The translations under genes were made by a program, and so were the position numbers. A model generated the notes under the pieces. It ran no database searches. It was not told where the DNA came from and was given only the letters and a program-made list of their open reading frames with translations. Shown piece after piece: positions 8,989 through 17,865 of a stretch of 55,999 nucleotides of DNA. Numbering within the stretch: position 1 is the first letter of the stretch; each line of letters opens with the position of its first letter. This DNA is from a virus: positions 1 to 55,999 of the IMG/VR virus record IMGVR_UViG_3300021963_000155. One strand, given 5' to 3'.

Positions 8989-9642
8989 ATGTCAGTTATT
9001 ACAGGTCTAAAGAATATTAAGAGTAAGATGGAGCGTCCTCAGGCAGAGGAAGGCACCCGCGCACGGTGGCTCAAGTTGGAAGATGGTCAGAGCGTGAAGA
9101 TCCGCTTTGTTAACGAACTTGATCCCGATTCCCCAAGTTATGATAAAGATCGTGGCCTTGCCATCGTTGTCGCAGAACATACTAATCCTAGAGATTACCG
9201 TCGTAAGGGTCTTTGCAGCCTGGATGATGAGGGCCGTTGCTTTGGATGCGAGATGCATCGTAAGGACCCCAAGGCTGGCTGGAAGGCTCGCCTGCGTTTC
9301 TACACCAACGTATTAGTTGATGACGGTACTGAGCAGTATGTTGCTGTATGGTCACAGGGCGTAGGTCAGAAGTCACCCGCCACAAACATGCTAATTGAAT
9401 ATGCTGGAGATACAGGATCAATCTCTAATCTTCAGTGGCGTCTTAAGCGCAGTGGCACAGGCACTCAGACAAGTTACACGCTAATTCCTCTCGCTACGGA
9501 CACTGATAAGTTTGAGTGGAAGAACGTAGAGCCATTTGAACTAGAGAAGGTTGCTGTTCGTAACGTTTCCTATCCAGACCAGGAAGCATTCTACATGGGT
9601 GTAGATGTTGACACCTCTTCTAGCACTAATGTCGATTGGTAA
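8989..9642 (+). CDS. single-stranded DNA-binding protein, T4 gp32-like
   Basis: 217 residues, start set by TAGGAGAAC seven bases upstream. It has the layout of gp32-like proteins: basic N-terminus, WLKLEDGQSVKIRFVNEL strand pair, a zinc-type C-x(6)-C-x(2)-C cluster (CSLDDEGRCFGC) and a beta core ending in SNLQWRLKRSGTGTQTSY. The tail is Asp/Ser-rich and ends DW rather than the common DF. It coats single strands at the fork. Codon usage and RBS suggest high expression. Confidence 0.85.
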   Translation: MSVITGLKNIKSKMERPQAEEGTRARWLKLEDGQSVKIRFVNELDPDSPSYDKDRGLAIVVAEHTNPRDYRRKGLCSLDDEGRCFGCEMHRKDPKAGWKARLRFYTNVLVDDGTEQYVAVWSQGVGQKSPATNMLIEYAGDTGSISNLQWRLKRSGTGTQTSYTLIPLATDTDKFEWKNVEPFELEKVAVRNVSYPDQEAFYMGVDVDTSSSTNVDW

Positions 9643-9649
9643 TAAAATC

Positions 9650-9686
9650 TTGATCGTTGGGTAGCAGTAGGATATACTCCTACTGC
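9650..9686 (+). promoter_or_regulatory. dnaE promoter with palindromic operator over the -10
   Basis: TTGATC (9650-9655), 17-base spacer, TATACT (9673-9678). A perfect 9-bp inverted repeat GCAGTAGGA (9664-9672) / TCCTACTGC (9678-9686) flanks the -10 with only five bases between. A dimeric regulator bound here would block the polymerase. Confidence 0.7.
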
Positions 9687-9707
9687 TTACTCATTTATTG
9701 GAGGACC

Positions 9708-12700
9708 GTGTTTCATAATCATCATTCACACTCATACTATTCTCTTCTAGACGGATATTCTTCTCCAGAAGAACTAGTAAGGCGTGCATCAGAAGTAGGC
9801 ATGAGTAGCCTAAGTATCACAGATCACGGGACATTGAGTGGTCACAGGGATATGATAAAGGCAGGCCGCGACAATAACATTAAGCCTATTCTTGGCCTAG
9901 AGGCGTATTTCACTACTGATCGACTAGATAAAAGGTCTAGGAAAGAACGCACGCCAGATGATCAAATCTATAATCACCTCATTGTTTTAGCAAAAAATGA
10001 TACGGGGCTAGACAATCTTAATCTCATTTCTAGGAATGCCTGGGAAGAAGGATTCTTTGTCAAGCCACGCACCGACTTTGACATGCTTGAGTCTAATAAA
10101 AACGGTTTAGTTATTCTATCGGGTTGCATGAATAGTATTATTGCTAAGGCATTTGAGAACAATAACCCTACTGCTGCTCAACAATACGCTGGATGGTTTA
10201 AGGATGTGTTTGGCGATGATTTTTACATGGAAATTCAGCCTCATAATCCCGCCGATTTGAACCACAATTTGTTAGATCTTGCAGACTCTATGGGCATTAA
10301 ATCCGTGGTAACCCTAGATTGTCACTTTGCCTCTCCAAAAGATCGGGTGGCGGAAGAGATCATGCTAATCCTTGGGACTCATCCTAATGTTCTCAAGGAA
10401 GCAGACTTTAACAAGAGTCGTAAGATTAAAGATCTTATGGAGAGACTAGACTATCTATATGGTGACAGGCAAATGTCATTTAAGGATCTAGATATTTGGC
10501 TCATGGGATATCAGGATGTTAAAGACCGTATGGTCGCTCAAGGTATTGAGCGTGAGGATATCTATGAGCATAGCCTAGAAATATCAGATAAGATCAGTGG
10601 CTATGATATTAAAGAGAACCTTGATCTACTTCCTGTTAAGCATAAAGATCCTGACGAGGAACTAAAGAAGAGAGTCATGGATGGGCTCCGCGAAAAAGAA
10701 CTTATTGAATTAGAATATCTTGATCGTGTCAAGGAAGAATTACAAATTATTAAAGAGAAAAACTTTGCATCATACTTTCTTGTTGTAGCAAATATGATTA
10801 GTTGGGCTAAGAATAATGGCATCCTTGTAGGCCCTGGTCGTGGATCAGCAGCGGGTAGTCTAATCTGCTACGCTCTGGGAATTACTGATGTTGATCCTAT
10901 TGAGCATGGACTGCTATTCTTTCGATTTATTAATCCAGAAAGAAATGACTTTCCTGATATTGACACAGACTATGAAGACCGCCGTCGAACAGAGGTAAAA
11001 GATTACCTTATTTCTGAGTATCAGCATGTCGCTGCTATCGCTACATTTAATACCTTTAGGGATAAGGGCGTTGTTAGAGATGTTGCCAGAGCCTTTGGAA
11101 TCCCTCTTACAGAGGTAAATAAAGCGCTAAAGGGTGTTGAAACCTGGGAAGAATTCATGCGTAGTTCTACCGCCTCAGACTTCCGCTCACGCTATCCAGA
11201 AGTTGTTGAATATGCTGACAGGCTGCGCGGTCGTATTCGTGGGACAGGGTTACACGCGGCAGGAATTGTAACCTCTAAGGATGATATCTCTAAGTACGCC
11301 CCTATTGAAACTCGTAAAGATTCTCATAGCGATAATAGAATTTCTGTTGTCGCAGTAGACATGGAGCAGGCAGCAGATATTGGATTGATTAAGATCGATG
11401 CTCTTGGACTCAAGACTCTTACTGTTGTAAAAGATACCTTGGAAAGCGTGAAGGAGCGTAAAAGTATTGAGATTAATCTAAAAGATATTCCGATGGATGA
11501 TTCAGAAGTTTATGCTGATCTTTCTGCTGGATTTACTAAAGGTGTATTCCAGGCAGAAGCAACTCCTTACACTAACCTCATTATAAAAATGGGGGTAAGT
11601 AATCTTAATGAACTTTCCGCTTCAAACGCTCTTGTACGTCCAGGCGCTATGAATACTATTGGTGCAGATTATATTAAAAGAAAGAAGGGGCGTCAGGCGG
11701 TATCTTATATTCATCCAATTATTAAAGAGTTCACAGAAGATACTTATGGGTGTATCCTTTATCAAGAGCAAGTCATGCAGGCCTGCGTTCACTTGGGCGG
11801 GATGACAATGGCAGAGGCAGACAAAGTTCGTAAGATTATTGGAAAGAAGAAAGATGCAAAAGAATTCGACCAGTTCAAGGATCAATTTGTTTCTGGCGCT
11901 TCACGACACATTTCTAAGGACGCCGCCGAAAAACTCTGGCATACTTTTGAGGCCCATGCTGGATACTCCTTTAATAAGAGTCATGCTGTGGCCTACTCTA
12001 CGCTATCTTATTGGACGGCTTGGCTTAAGAGATACTACCCAATAGAGTTTATGTATTCCTTGCTTAAGAATGAATTAGATAAGGATAAAAGAACCGACTA
12101 CCTTATTGAAGCCAAGAGAATGAATATTAAGATTCGCCTGCCACACATCAATGAGTCTGGAGAAGACTTCACACTTGAGGGTGATGCCATTAGATTTGGG
12201 CTTGGTAATATTAAATACTTATCTGCTGGGATTTCTAAAAAGATTCTTGCTGGACGCCCGTTTAGTTCATATAAAGAGTTTATTGAATTCACTAGTAAAA
12301 AAGGTTCTGGTATTAATAGTCGCGCCGTTGATGCACTTAATAGAATTGGTGCTGCAGCATTTGAGGATAATCCAAGGACTGGAAACGAAAGAGAAAGCCT
12401 GTATGAATTCTTAAATATTCCAGAGTTTGTTACTAATATTCCTCGTTGGGTAGAATCATACTTTAGACCTCTAGAAGAATATGATGAAAATGGTGCCTTC
12501 ATTGTTATGGGTATGGTCAAATCTATTAAGCGAGGGGAGGGGTGGAGTAGAGTAGAAATAGTCGATAAGACAGGCAGCGTGGGGGTATTCCATAATCAAG
12601 ATACAACAATTGAGCCTGGAAAAATGTACATCCTGTTAATATCAGATAATAGAATTCTTTCGTACCTTCCCCCAGATTCCCTTGACTCTACTAGCAATTC

Positions 12701-12965
12701 ATTTGTACAATTCTTAAAGGCAAAAACTATGACTCTTGGGCCAGATGAATATTTTGTCGTAGACATGGAGCCAAGAAGAACTAAAAAGGGTGATAAGATG
12801 GCGAACGCTGTTCTTGCAAATGATGAAAAAGATCTTACATCCATTGTAATTTTTCCCTCTATGTATGGAGAGGCCTTAGCAAAAATGAGGCCAGGGTCAC
12901 ACTGTAAACCTATATTTGGTGAAACAACATCTGGCGCTACAACACTTAAAGGATTTATTAGATGA
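9708..12965 (+). CDS. dnaE: DNA polymerase III alpha subunit
   Basis: 1085 residues from GTG 9708, chosen because GGAGGA lies just upstream and the PHP domain begins there (FHNHHSHSYYSLLDGYSS). Order: PHP domain with intact His/Asp metal ligands; catalytic palm with GPGRGSAAGSLICYALG and FPDIDTDYEDRRR; fingers; helix-hairpin-helix region; OB-fold near the C-terminus (VMGMVKSIKRGEGW). Slightly shorter than E. coli DnaE (1160). It is the phage's own replicative polymerase; no Pol I-type polymerase is seen. It follows SSB and is controlled by the palindromic promoter. Confidence 0.95.
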   Translation: MFHNHHSHSYYSLLDGYSSPEELVRRASEVGMSSLSITDHGTLSGHRDMIKAGRDNNIKPILGLEAYFTTDRLDKRSRKERTPDDQIYNHLIVLAKNDTGLDNLNLISRNAWEEGFFVKPRTDFDMLESNKNGLVILSGCMNSIIAKAFENNNPTAAQQYAGWFKDVFGDDFYMEIQPHNPADLNHNLLDLADSMGIKSVVTLDCHFASPKDRVAEEIMLILGTHPNVLKEADFNKSRKIKDLMERLDYLYGDRQMSFKDLDIWLMGYQDVKDRMVAQGIEREDIYEHSLEISDKISGYDIKENLDLLPVKHKDPDEELKKRVMDGLREKELIELEYLDRVKEELQIIKEKNFASYFLVVANMISWAKNNGILVGPGRGSAAGSLICYALGITDVDPIEHGLLFFRFINPERNDFPDIDTDYEDRRRTEVKDYLISEYQHVAAIATFNTFRDKGVVRDVARAFGIPLTEVNKALKGVETWEEFMRSSTASDFRSRYPEVVEYADRLRGRIRGTGLHAAGIVTSKDDISKYAPIETRKDSHSDNRISVVAVDMEQAADIGLIKIDALGLKTLTVVKDTLESVKERKSIEINLKDIPMDDSEVYADLSAGFTKGVFQAEATPYTNLIIKMGVSNLNELSASNALVRPGAMNTIGADYIKRKKGRQAVSYIHPIIKEFTEDTYGCILYQEQVMQACVHLGGMTMAEADKVRKIIGKKKDAKEFDQFKDQFVSGASRHISKDAAEKLWHTFEAHAGYSFNKSHAVAYSTLSYWTAWLKRYYPIEFMYSLLKNELDKDKRTDYLIEAKRMNIKIRLPHINESGEDFTLEGDAIRFGLGNIKYLSAGISKKILAGRPFSSYKEFIEFTSKKGSGINSRAVDALNRIGAAAFEDNPRTGNERESLYEFLNIPEFVTNIPRWVESYFRPLEEYDENGAFIVMGMVKSIKRGEGWSRVEIVDKTGSVGVFHNQDTTIEPGKMYILLISDNRILSYLPPDSLDSTSNSFVQFLKAKTMTLGPDEYFVVDMEPRRTKKGDKMANAVLANDEKDLTSIVIFPSMYGEALAKMRPGSHCKPIFGETTSGATTLKGFIR

Positions 12966-13300
12966 ACTTAGATTATTTAGCAGATAAATTGCATGAAACA
13001 GCAGTAGAAAAAGGTTTTTGGGACGCACTAGGATCTCTACCAGAAGAAGATAAGTTTATCTTCTATGCAAAGCAGATTGCAATGATTCATTCAGAAGCAA
13101 CCGAAGTACTAGAGGCTCTTAGAAAATCAAAAGGTCATGATCAAGTTGTAGAAGAATTAGCGGACATTATTATTAGGGTTCTTGATTTGTATCAAGGTCT
13201 TTTAGATAACGGAGAAGTAATTTATAGTCTGCATAAAACAGTTAAGTCGAAAGCAGAAGTAAATAAAAAAAGGTCACGGCTGCACGGCACCCGTGGGTGA
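12962..13300 (+). CDS. MazG-like nucleotide pyrophosphohydrolase
   Basis: 112 residues, ATGA overlap with dnaE. The metal-binding ExxE...ExxD pattern is visible (HSEATEVLEALRK then VVEELADIIIRVLDL). Family members hydrolyse (d)NTPs to monophosphates, cleaning or reshaping nucleotide pools during phage replication; some lower ppGpp-type alarms. Substrate not determinable. Confidence 0.8.
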   Translation: MNLDYLADKLHETAVEKGFWDALGSLPEEDKFIFYAKQIAMIHSEATEVLEALRKSKGHDQVVEELADIIIRVLDLYQGLLDNGEVIYSLHKTVKSKAEVNKKRSRLHGTRG

Positions 13301-13304
13301 TATA

Positions 13305-13535
13305 ATGGACGCTTACTTTCTGCATGGTTCAGATGAAGAAAAACTTCTTGTTATTCGTGGACACGATGAAGAACTTATGCAGCAAATAATATTAACATTA
13401 GGTCGTTCTAGAAACGACGAGATAAAAAAAATATCAGAAGTATTGGAGAATCACTTTAATGAGCGACATGATGATGGAGGAAGTTCTATCGAAATTAGAT
13501 CCAAAAATAAGAAAGATGGTAGGAAGCGCCGCTAA
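13305..13535 (+). CDS. hypothetical protein, 76 aa
   Basis: ATG 13305 lies four bases after the MazG stop; a GTG at 13293 is an alternative. Small acidic alpha/beta protein with a basic tail (KNKKDGRKRR). It overlaps the recA-like gene by 77 bases. A TATAAT covers its start (13301-13306), preceded by the palindrome CACCCGTGGGTG, so an internal promoter for recA may lie here. Confidence 0.45.
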   Translation: MDAYFLHGSDEEKLLVIRGHDEELMQQIILTLGRSRNDEIKKISEVLENHFNERHDDGGSSIEIRSKNKKDGRKRR

Positions 13536-14466
13536 TGTAGAAATACATAAGCAGAAAACTCCAAGTTTTTCTTTAAACGTTGCTCTAAAAGGAGGGTTAG
13601 CGTATGGTCGGCAAGTTCTTATCTGGGGTAATAAAAGTGCTGGAAAGTCCTCATTCTGCCTGCAACTTATTGCAGATGCCCAGAGCGAGGGGAAGACATG
13701 CGCGTGGATTGATTCCGAACAGTCATATTCTCCTGAATGGGCTGAAAAACTTGGAGTCGATTCCTCAAAACTTATTTACTCCTCCGCAAAAACAATTAAC
13801 GACATGGTTGATATTGGGACGCAACTTATCCAGTCGGGAGTGGATCTCCTTGTTGTAGACTCCATCTCTGCACTACTGCCAGCAATCTACTTTGAAAAAG
13901 ATGGATCTGAACTAAAGCAGTTGCAAGATACTAAACAAATTGGAGCAGAGGCAAAGGATATGACTCACGCGGTCAAAATGTTAAACTACGTTAATGATAA
14001 AACGCTTCTCATCCTTATCTCTCAACAACGTAACCAGTTTGGCTCCATGCACGCCAGCCATATTCCCACAGGTGGAATGGCTGTAAAGTTCTTTTCTAGT
14101 ACAATTATTAAACTATGGTCAAGTGAAGCAGAGGCTTCAAGCATCAAGGATAAAATTGCAGTAGGAGATAAGTTAATTGAACAGAAGGTTGGTCGCCCAG
14201 TTAATTGGACTATTGACTATAACAAAACTGGTCCACAATTTATTACGGGGTCGTACGATTTTTATTTCCAGGGATCACATGTAGGCGTGGATCAGGTTGC
14301 TGATCTAGTTGATAGTGCCGAAATGTTAGGTGTTATTGAACGCGGCGGTGCATGGTATACAGTACTAGGTGATCGTATCCAAGGTCGCGCTAATGTTATT
14401 GCTAGGGTCAGAGAAGACCTTGATATGCAAGAAGAACTCACAAAATTGGTGTATGAAAAGATATGA
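13459..14466 (+). CDS. recA: RecA-like recombinase
   Basis: 335 residues. Walker A GNKSAGKS at residues 57-64, catalytic Glu region IDSEQSY near 85-90, Walker B LLVVDS at 130-135, then SQQRNQFG resembling the L2 region. It lacks much of the host RecA C-terminal domain. It would drive strand exchange in phage recombination and break repair beside the Cas4-like nuclease and RuvC-like resolvase downstream. Confidence 0.9.
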   Translation: MSDMMMEEVLSKLDPKIRKMVGSAANVEIHKQKTPSFSLNVALKGGLAYGRQVLIWGNKSAGKSSFCLQLIADAQSEGKTCAWIDSEQSYSPEWAEKLGVDSSKLIYSSAKTINDMVDIGTQLIQSGVDLLVVDSISALLPAIYFEKDGSELKQLQDTKQIGAEAKDMTHAVKMLNYVNDKTLLILISQQRNQFGSMHASHIPTGGMAVKFFSSTIIKLWSSEAEASSIKDKIAVGDKLIEQKVGRPVNWTIDYNKTGPQFITGSYDFYFQGSHVGVDQVADLVDSAEMLGVIERGGAWYTVLGDRIQGRANVIARVREDLDMQEELTKLVYEKI

Positions 14467-14660
14467 TCGATCCTAAAACATTTATTACTAGTTCTCCAAA
14501 TAAATCTAGCAACCTTAAAGATATTGAAGGTACATTTACATGCTCTGAGCCAGGGTGCTTTGAGACTGTTACTACAGGAAAGTATGACTCAGAGAATAAA
14601 AAAGTTTACTGGACATGTCCTAATGGACATGAAGGTGGTGCTAGGCTAGCATATGAGTGA
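14463..14660 (+). CDS. zinc-ribbon protein, 65 aa
   Basis: Cysteines and a histidine are spaced as CSEPGC ... CPNGH, a single zinc-binding knuckle pair. ATGA overlap with recA and overlap with the next gene suggest a role in the recombination operon. Function unknown. Confidence 0.55.
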   Translation: MIDPKTFITSSPNKSSNLKDIEGTFTCSEPGCFETVTTGKYDSENKKVYWTCPNGHEGGARLAYE

Positions 14661-14961
14661 GCGTGCAGAATTAAAACGAATGGGTGCAAAGGCTCATAAA
14701 AATAGTGGTCGCGGTCAATATCAAAAAGCCGATGGAAACATAGACAGGTTTGTAGTAGATGTAAAAGAATATGCCAAGTCAATATCATTAAGCCAGGATA
14801 TGTGGGCCAAGATTGTTACTGACTGTCTTAAGACAGACAACACAAAGAACCCTTTGCTTCAGGCTGTCTTAGGCAGCGGCGGCAGAAGGACTAGACTCGC
14901 CATTATTGAATGGGAAGTGCTAGAAGAATTATTGGAGGAGATAGATGGAAAATACAATTGA
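14653..14961 (+). CDS. putative PD-(D/E)xK-like nuclease / Holliday-junction-type protein
   Basis: 102 residues. The N-terminal motif ELKRMGAKAHKNSGRGQYQK followed by a strand FVVDVKEYAKS fits the D-x-K half of a small PD-(D/E)xK nuclease of the kind found in actinophage recombination operons. Surrounded by RecA, a Cas4-like nuclease and RuvC. The assignment is tentative because the first acidic residue is not certain. Confidence 0.45.
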   Translation: MSERAELKRMGAKAHKNSGRGQYQKADGNIDRFVVDVKEYAKSISLSQDMWAKIVTDCLKTDNTKNPLLQAVLGSGGRRTRLAIIEWEVLEELLEEIDGKYN

Positions 14962-15277
14962 TCTTATTAATCAGGTGTCGGAGTTCGCTGACATTCATGA
15001 TTTTGTCAGCGATGACGGTCTTGATGAGGCGATGGCTGCTATTGTAAAAATTATTTCAAAGCCAGATATTCCTCCTGTCCAGGCACTCACTTTAATTGCA
15101 AAACTTCAGGCTTTATCTGCTAAGTTTGGAATTCTTGCAGCATGGTATTCGACGGCGGCTAAAGGCCCTACTGGATCTCCAAATAACATTAAAAAGAATA
15201 TCTACTATTCAACAAAGGATGCCCTAGACAAATTAGTAGACAGTTTGAAGTACATCGTAAGATATAATTTAGGTTAA
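14945..15277 (+). CDS. hypothetical helical protein, 110 aa
   Basis: Starts inside the previous gene, with GGAGGAGAT upstream. Mostly helical (EAMAAIVKIISKPDIPPVQALTLIAKLQALSAKF). No family recognised; operon position suggests a replication accessory or nuclease partner. Confidence 0.55.
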   Translation: MENTIDLINQVSEFADIHDFVSDDGLDEAMAAIVKIISKPDIPPVQALTLIAKLQALSAKFGILAAWYSTAAKGPTGSPNNIKKNIYYSTKDALDKLVDSLKYIVRYNLG

Positions 15278-15278
15278 T

Positions 15279-16055
15279 ATGACAAAGAATCTATTATCAT
15301 CACTGATGACTAAACCTAAGAATACCAAATTAAATGCACGAAAATTTATAAAGATGCTTAACTCTGCATATCAAGAATCTAATACAAATAAAGAGTTTAA
15401 AAGAAAAACATCTTTTGCTCCCAGCACAATTGGATATGGTCATGGGACATGTGCAAGATACTGGTGGCTTGCTTTTAACGGTGCTGAGTTTACGGATAAT
15501 ATTCCAGCCGCCAATATTGCATCTATGAGATCTGGAACAGCCGCTCACGAACGCATAGAAAAACTTGTCGAATCTACAGGTTTATTAAAACAGAATGAAA
15601 GAGAGATTAAAAACACTGACCCTCCTGTAAGAGGGTTCGCTGACCTAGTTCTGGAGGTTGACAATGAAGAGATTATTGGGGAAATCAAAACGATCAAAGA
15701 CCAATATTTCATTCAAAGAAAGGGTGAAGGACACCCTTCTCCAAGCCATCTTCTTCAATTATTAGTTTATATGAAAATTGAGGGGGCAGATGAGGGATTC
15801 ATTTTATATGAAAATAAAAATGACAATGAACTACTTTGTATCCCCATTGAGATGAATGATAAGAATAAAGAATATATTGAGTATGTGTTTTCTTGGATGC
15901 AAGAGGTCCGTGAATCATATAAAAACAATATAGTCCCAAAACGAGGATACACAAAGTCTACCTGGACTTGTAAAGGGTGCCCAGTATCAGAGGCATGTGA
16001 AGAGCGTGAGGATGGTCAGGTAAAGATTACTAATCTCAAAGTGGGTGTTGAGTGA
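15279..16055 (+). CDS. Cas4/RecB-like PD-(D/E)xK exonuclease with Fe-S cysteines
   Basis: 258 residues. The RecB-family nuclease motifs appear in order: His in SGTAAHERI, Asp in RGFADLVLEV, E-x-K in IIGEIKTIK, then SHLLQLLVYM. A lone cysteine near the N-terminus (GTCARYWW) and the C-terminal CKGCPVSEAC supply the four ligands of the Cas4-type 4Fe-4S cluster. No CRISPR array or Cas1 is nearby, so a recombination exonuclease is more likely than spacer acquisition. Confidence 0.85.
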   Translation: MTKNLLSSLMTKPKNTKLNARKFIKMLNSAYQESNTNKEFKRKTSFAPSTIGYGHGTCARYWWLAFNGAEFTDNIPAANIASMRSGTAAHERIEKLVESTGLLKQNEREIKNTDPPVRGFADLVLEVDNEEIIGEIKTIKDQYFIQRKGEGHPSPSHLLQLLVYMKIEGADEGFILYENKNDNELLCIPIEMNDKNKEYIEYVFSWMQEVRESYKNNIVPKRGYTKSTWTCKGCPVSEACEEREDGQVKITNLKVGVE

Positions 16056-16348
16056 AAAACTGCGCTAATTGTGGGCAGCCATTTGAATCTAATAAAAAGA
16101 ATCAAAAGTATTGCACCCCCGCTTGTTGTCGTTTAGCGACAAACAAAAAAATAATGACTAAGTATTATGAAAACAAAAGAAGGCTAAGTGGAGAAAAAAG
16201 ATATTGTGAGTGCGGTCAATTACTCAGTAGATACAATGAAAATGATTTATGTTTTACCTGTACAGATAAAAATAAACAGCAGGATAAGGGAAATATTCTA
16301 GAGGTTATTAAAAATGTCGCTAAAAAAACTAATAAAACAAAACGCTAG
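16052..16348 (+). CDS. double zinc-finger protein, 98 aa
   Basis: GTG start 16052 overlapping the nuclease stop. First finger CANC...YCTPAC, second YCECG...CFTCTD; between and after are Lys-rich stretches that could bind nucleic acid. Unknown function. Confidence 0.55.
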   Translation: MKNCANCGQPFESNKKNQKYCTPACCRLATNKKIMTKYYENKRRLSGEKRYCECGQLLSRYNENDLCFTCTDKNKQQDKGNILEVIKNVAKKTNKTKR

Positions 16349-16880
16349 TACAGTCTTAGGAGTAGACTCTTCTACTAATTCCTTTGCCTTCTGCCTCTTT
16401 GATGACAAGCCAATCAAATGGGGTAAGGTAGAATTTCATGGAAACAATATATATGACAAAGTAATTGATTGTAGAGACAAGATTCCTTTTATTAAGGAAG
16501 AAGTTAAGCCAGATTATATTTGTATAGAGTCAGCCATTATGGTAAAATCTCAAGCAGTCGCTATCCATATGGCTATGATTGTGGGGGCATTAGTCGGAGG
16601 TTTGGCTAAAGATTCTAACAGCATTATTACAGTTCCTCCGATTCAATGGCAGTCATACATAGGTAATAAAAATTTAACAAAGGCTGATAAAGAGGGTATT
16701 AAATTAGAATTTCCTGGCAAATCAGATAATTGGTACAGGAATTATTCAAGAACTTTAAGAAAGCAAAAAACTTTAGATTATTTTAATAATAAATTTAATA
16801 TTAATATAACAGATAATGATGTTGGAGATGCATTCGGATTAGCCTATTATGCACATATGAATTTGGTTAATCATGTCTAA
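16314..16880 (+). CDS. ruvC: RuvC-like Holliday junction resolvase
   Basis: 188 residues. The RNase H-fold acidic residues are visible: Asp in VLGVDSSTNS, Glu in YICIESAIM, and the Asp pair in NDVGDAFGLAYYA. A central insertion (FPGKSDNWYRNYSRTLRK) is not typical of cellular RuvC. It would cut recombination intermediates before packaging. Overlaps both neighbours. Confidence 0.85.
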   Translation: MSLKKLIKQNASTVLGVDSSTNSFAFCLFDDKPIKWGKVEFHGNNIYDKVIDCRDKIPFIKEEVKPDYICIESAIMVKSQAVAIHMAMIVGALVGGLAKDSNSIITVPPIQWQSYIGNKNLTKADKEGIKLEFPGKSDNWYRNYSRTLRKQKTLDYFNNKFNINITDNDVGDAFGLAYYAHMNLVNHV

Positions 16881-17040
16881 ACTATATGAAAATAAAAGTT
16901 ATCTTACTAAAAGATATGTTATAGATAAAAAATCTTTAGAAGAGATTGCTAAAGAATGCGGGGTAAGTCATCAGACTATCTATCGCTACTTAGTAAAATA
17001 TAATCTCATCCGTGACCCAAGAAAGTTTGGTAAAAAATGA
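16873..17040 (+). CDS. small helix-turn-helix protein, 55 aa
   Basis: Starts within the end of the RuvC-like gene. A clear HTH is present: SLEEIAKECGVSHQTIYRYL, as in resolvase/transposase-type or RNA polymerase-associated HTHs. A short basic tail follows. It may be a DNA-binding regulator or terminase helper. ATGA overlap with the next gene. Confidence 0.65.
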   Translation: MSKLYENKSYLTKRYVIDKKSLEEIAKECGVSHQTIYRYLVKYNLIRDPRKFGKK

Positions 17041-17375
17041 TTGAGCAAGATTTACAGCACATGTACACTAAGACTGAAAATGTAAAATCATTGGGTAAAT
17101 TAATCCCTCGCAACAACGTTGAGATGGCGATTCAAGAAGAATGCCATAGGGTTACTGCTCTGTTAATAGAAAAGAATCGATCATATGGTAATTCAGCACT
17201 TAATCCAGTAAGAATATTCTCGCGGTCGGATACAACTGAACAGTTAAAAGTTCGCATAGATGATAAACTATCTAGATTTATGGATGGTGACAACACGTTT
17301 AAAGAAAATGATCTTGACGATCTTATGGGTTATCTGGTACTATTGAGTATTGCAATGAAGGAGACATGGAAGTAA
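17037..17375 (+). CDS. DUF1599/Nmad1-like phage protein
   Basis: 112 residues. The pattern LIEKNRSYGNSALNPVRIFSRSD ... RIDDKLSRF ... DLDDLMGYLVLLSIAM resembles the nucleotide-modification-associated family formerly DUF1599. Biochemical role unresolved; in phages it sits near nucleotide or DNA modification genes. Confidence 0.5.
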   Translation: MIEQDLQHMYTKTENVKSLGKLIPRNNVEMAIQEECHRVTALLIEKNRSYGNSALNPVRIFSRSDTTEQLKVRIDDKLSRFMDGDNTFKENDLDDLMGYLVLLSIAMKETWK

Positions 17376-17551
17376 TGCCGCTTTATACCTTTACATGCAT
17401 TGATTGTGATAAGTCGCATGAGATGTTAATGAAAATGGAGAATAGAGACAATGCTATCTGCCCTGACTGTGGCCTGAGGTTAGTAAGAAACATTGATTCA
17501 CCAGGAATGGTCTGGGCTCCAACCCGTGGCGGAAGTGGATTTGCCACCTAA
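17375..17551 (+). CDS. FmdB-type zinc-ribbon protein
   Basis: 58 residues from ATG 17375 (TAATG overlap), chosen because FmdB proteins begin MPxYxFxC, as here (MPLYTFTC). CIDC and CPDC pairs form the ribbon. FmdB proteins are putative regulatory or RNA-polymerase-associated ribbons; the role here is unknown. Confidence 0.7.
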   Translation: MPLYTFTCIDCDKSHEMLMKMENRDNAICPDCGLRLVRNIDSPGMVWAPTRGGSGFAT

Positions 17552-17562
17552 CAAGGAGAGTC

Positions 17563-17865
17563 ATGTCTAAAAAAAGGGTTAGCGATTCCGATGAGGCCCC
17601 ATCCTATAAAGTAAACCCAGATATATCAGTATTCTATGAACTGAAGTTTGGAAGGACTGTCATTAAGCCAGGAGACTCGCTTAAATTTAAGGATGTTCGT
17701 GGATCTTTTAGATTTATTAGACTTGCTCATAACATCAAAAAGGACGTTACCTGGATAGATTGTTACTCTCCTAGTACGGGGGAATACCGTTCCTTCTATG
17801 TGGATCGGTTAAAGGGAGTGGTCCACGCAAAGAAAAGTATTAGAAAGAAGATGAATGTCAACTGA
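17563..17865 (+). CDS. hypothetical protein, 100 aa
   Basis: Good ribosome site (AAGGAGAGTC). Beta-rich centre (FYELKFGRTVIKPGDSLKFKDVRGSFRFIRL) with a basic C-terminus. It lies directly before the terminase genes and overlaps the small subunit by 11 bases. A DNA-packaging accessory is possible; no family recognised. Confidence 0.55.
   Translation: MSKKRVSDSDEAPSYKVNPDISVFYELKFGRTVIKPGDSLKFKDVRGSFRFIRLAHNIKKDVTWIDCYSPSTGEYRSFYVDRLKGVVHAKKSIRKKMNVN

Noticed and set aside
9657-9707. Longer dnaE start at TTG 9657
   Set aside because: It would start inside the promoter; PHP homology and GGAGGA point to GTG 9708.
13301-13306. TATAAT over the start of the 76-aa gene as a firm promoter
   Set aside because: No -35 and it overlaps the start codon; kept only as a possibility for recA.
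15279-16055. CRISPR-Cas locus because of a Cas4-like gene
   Set aside because: No repeat-spacer array, Cas1 or Cas2 anywhere in the window.
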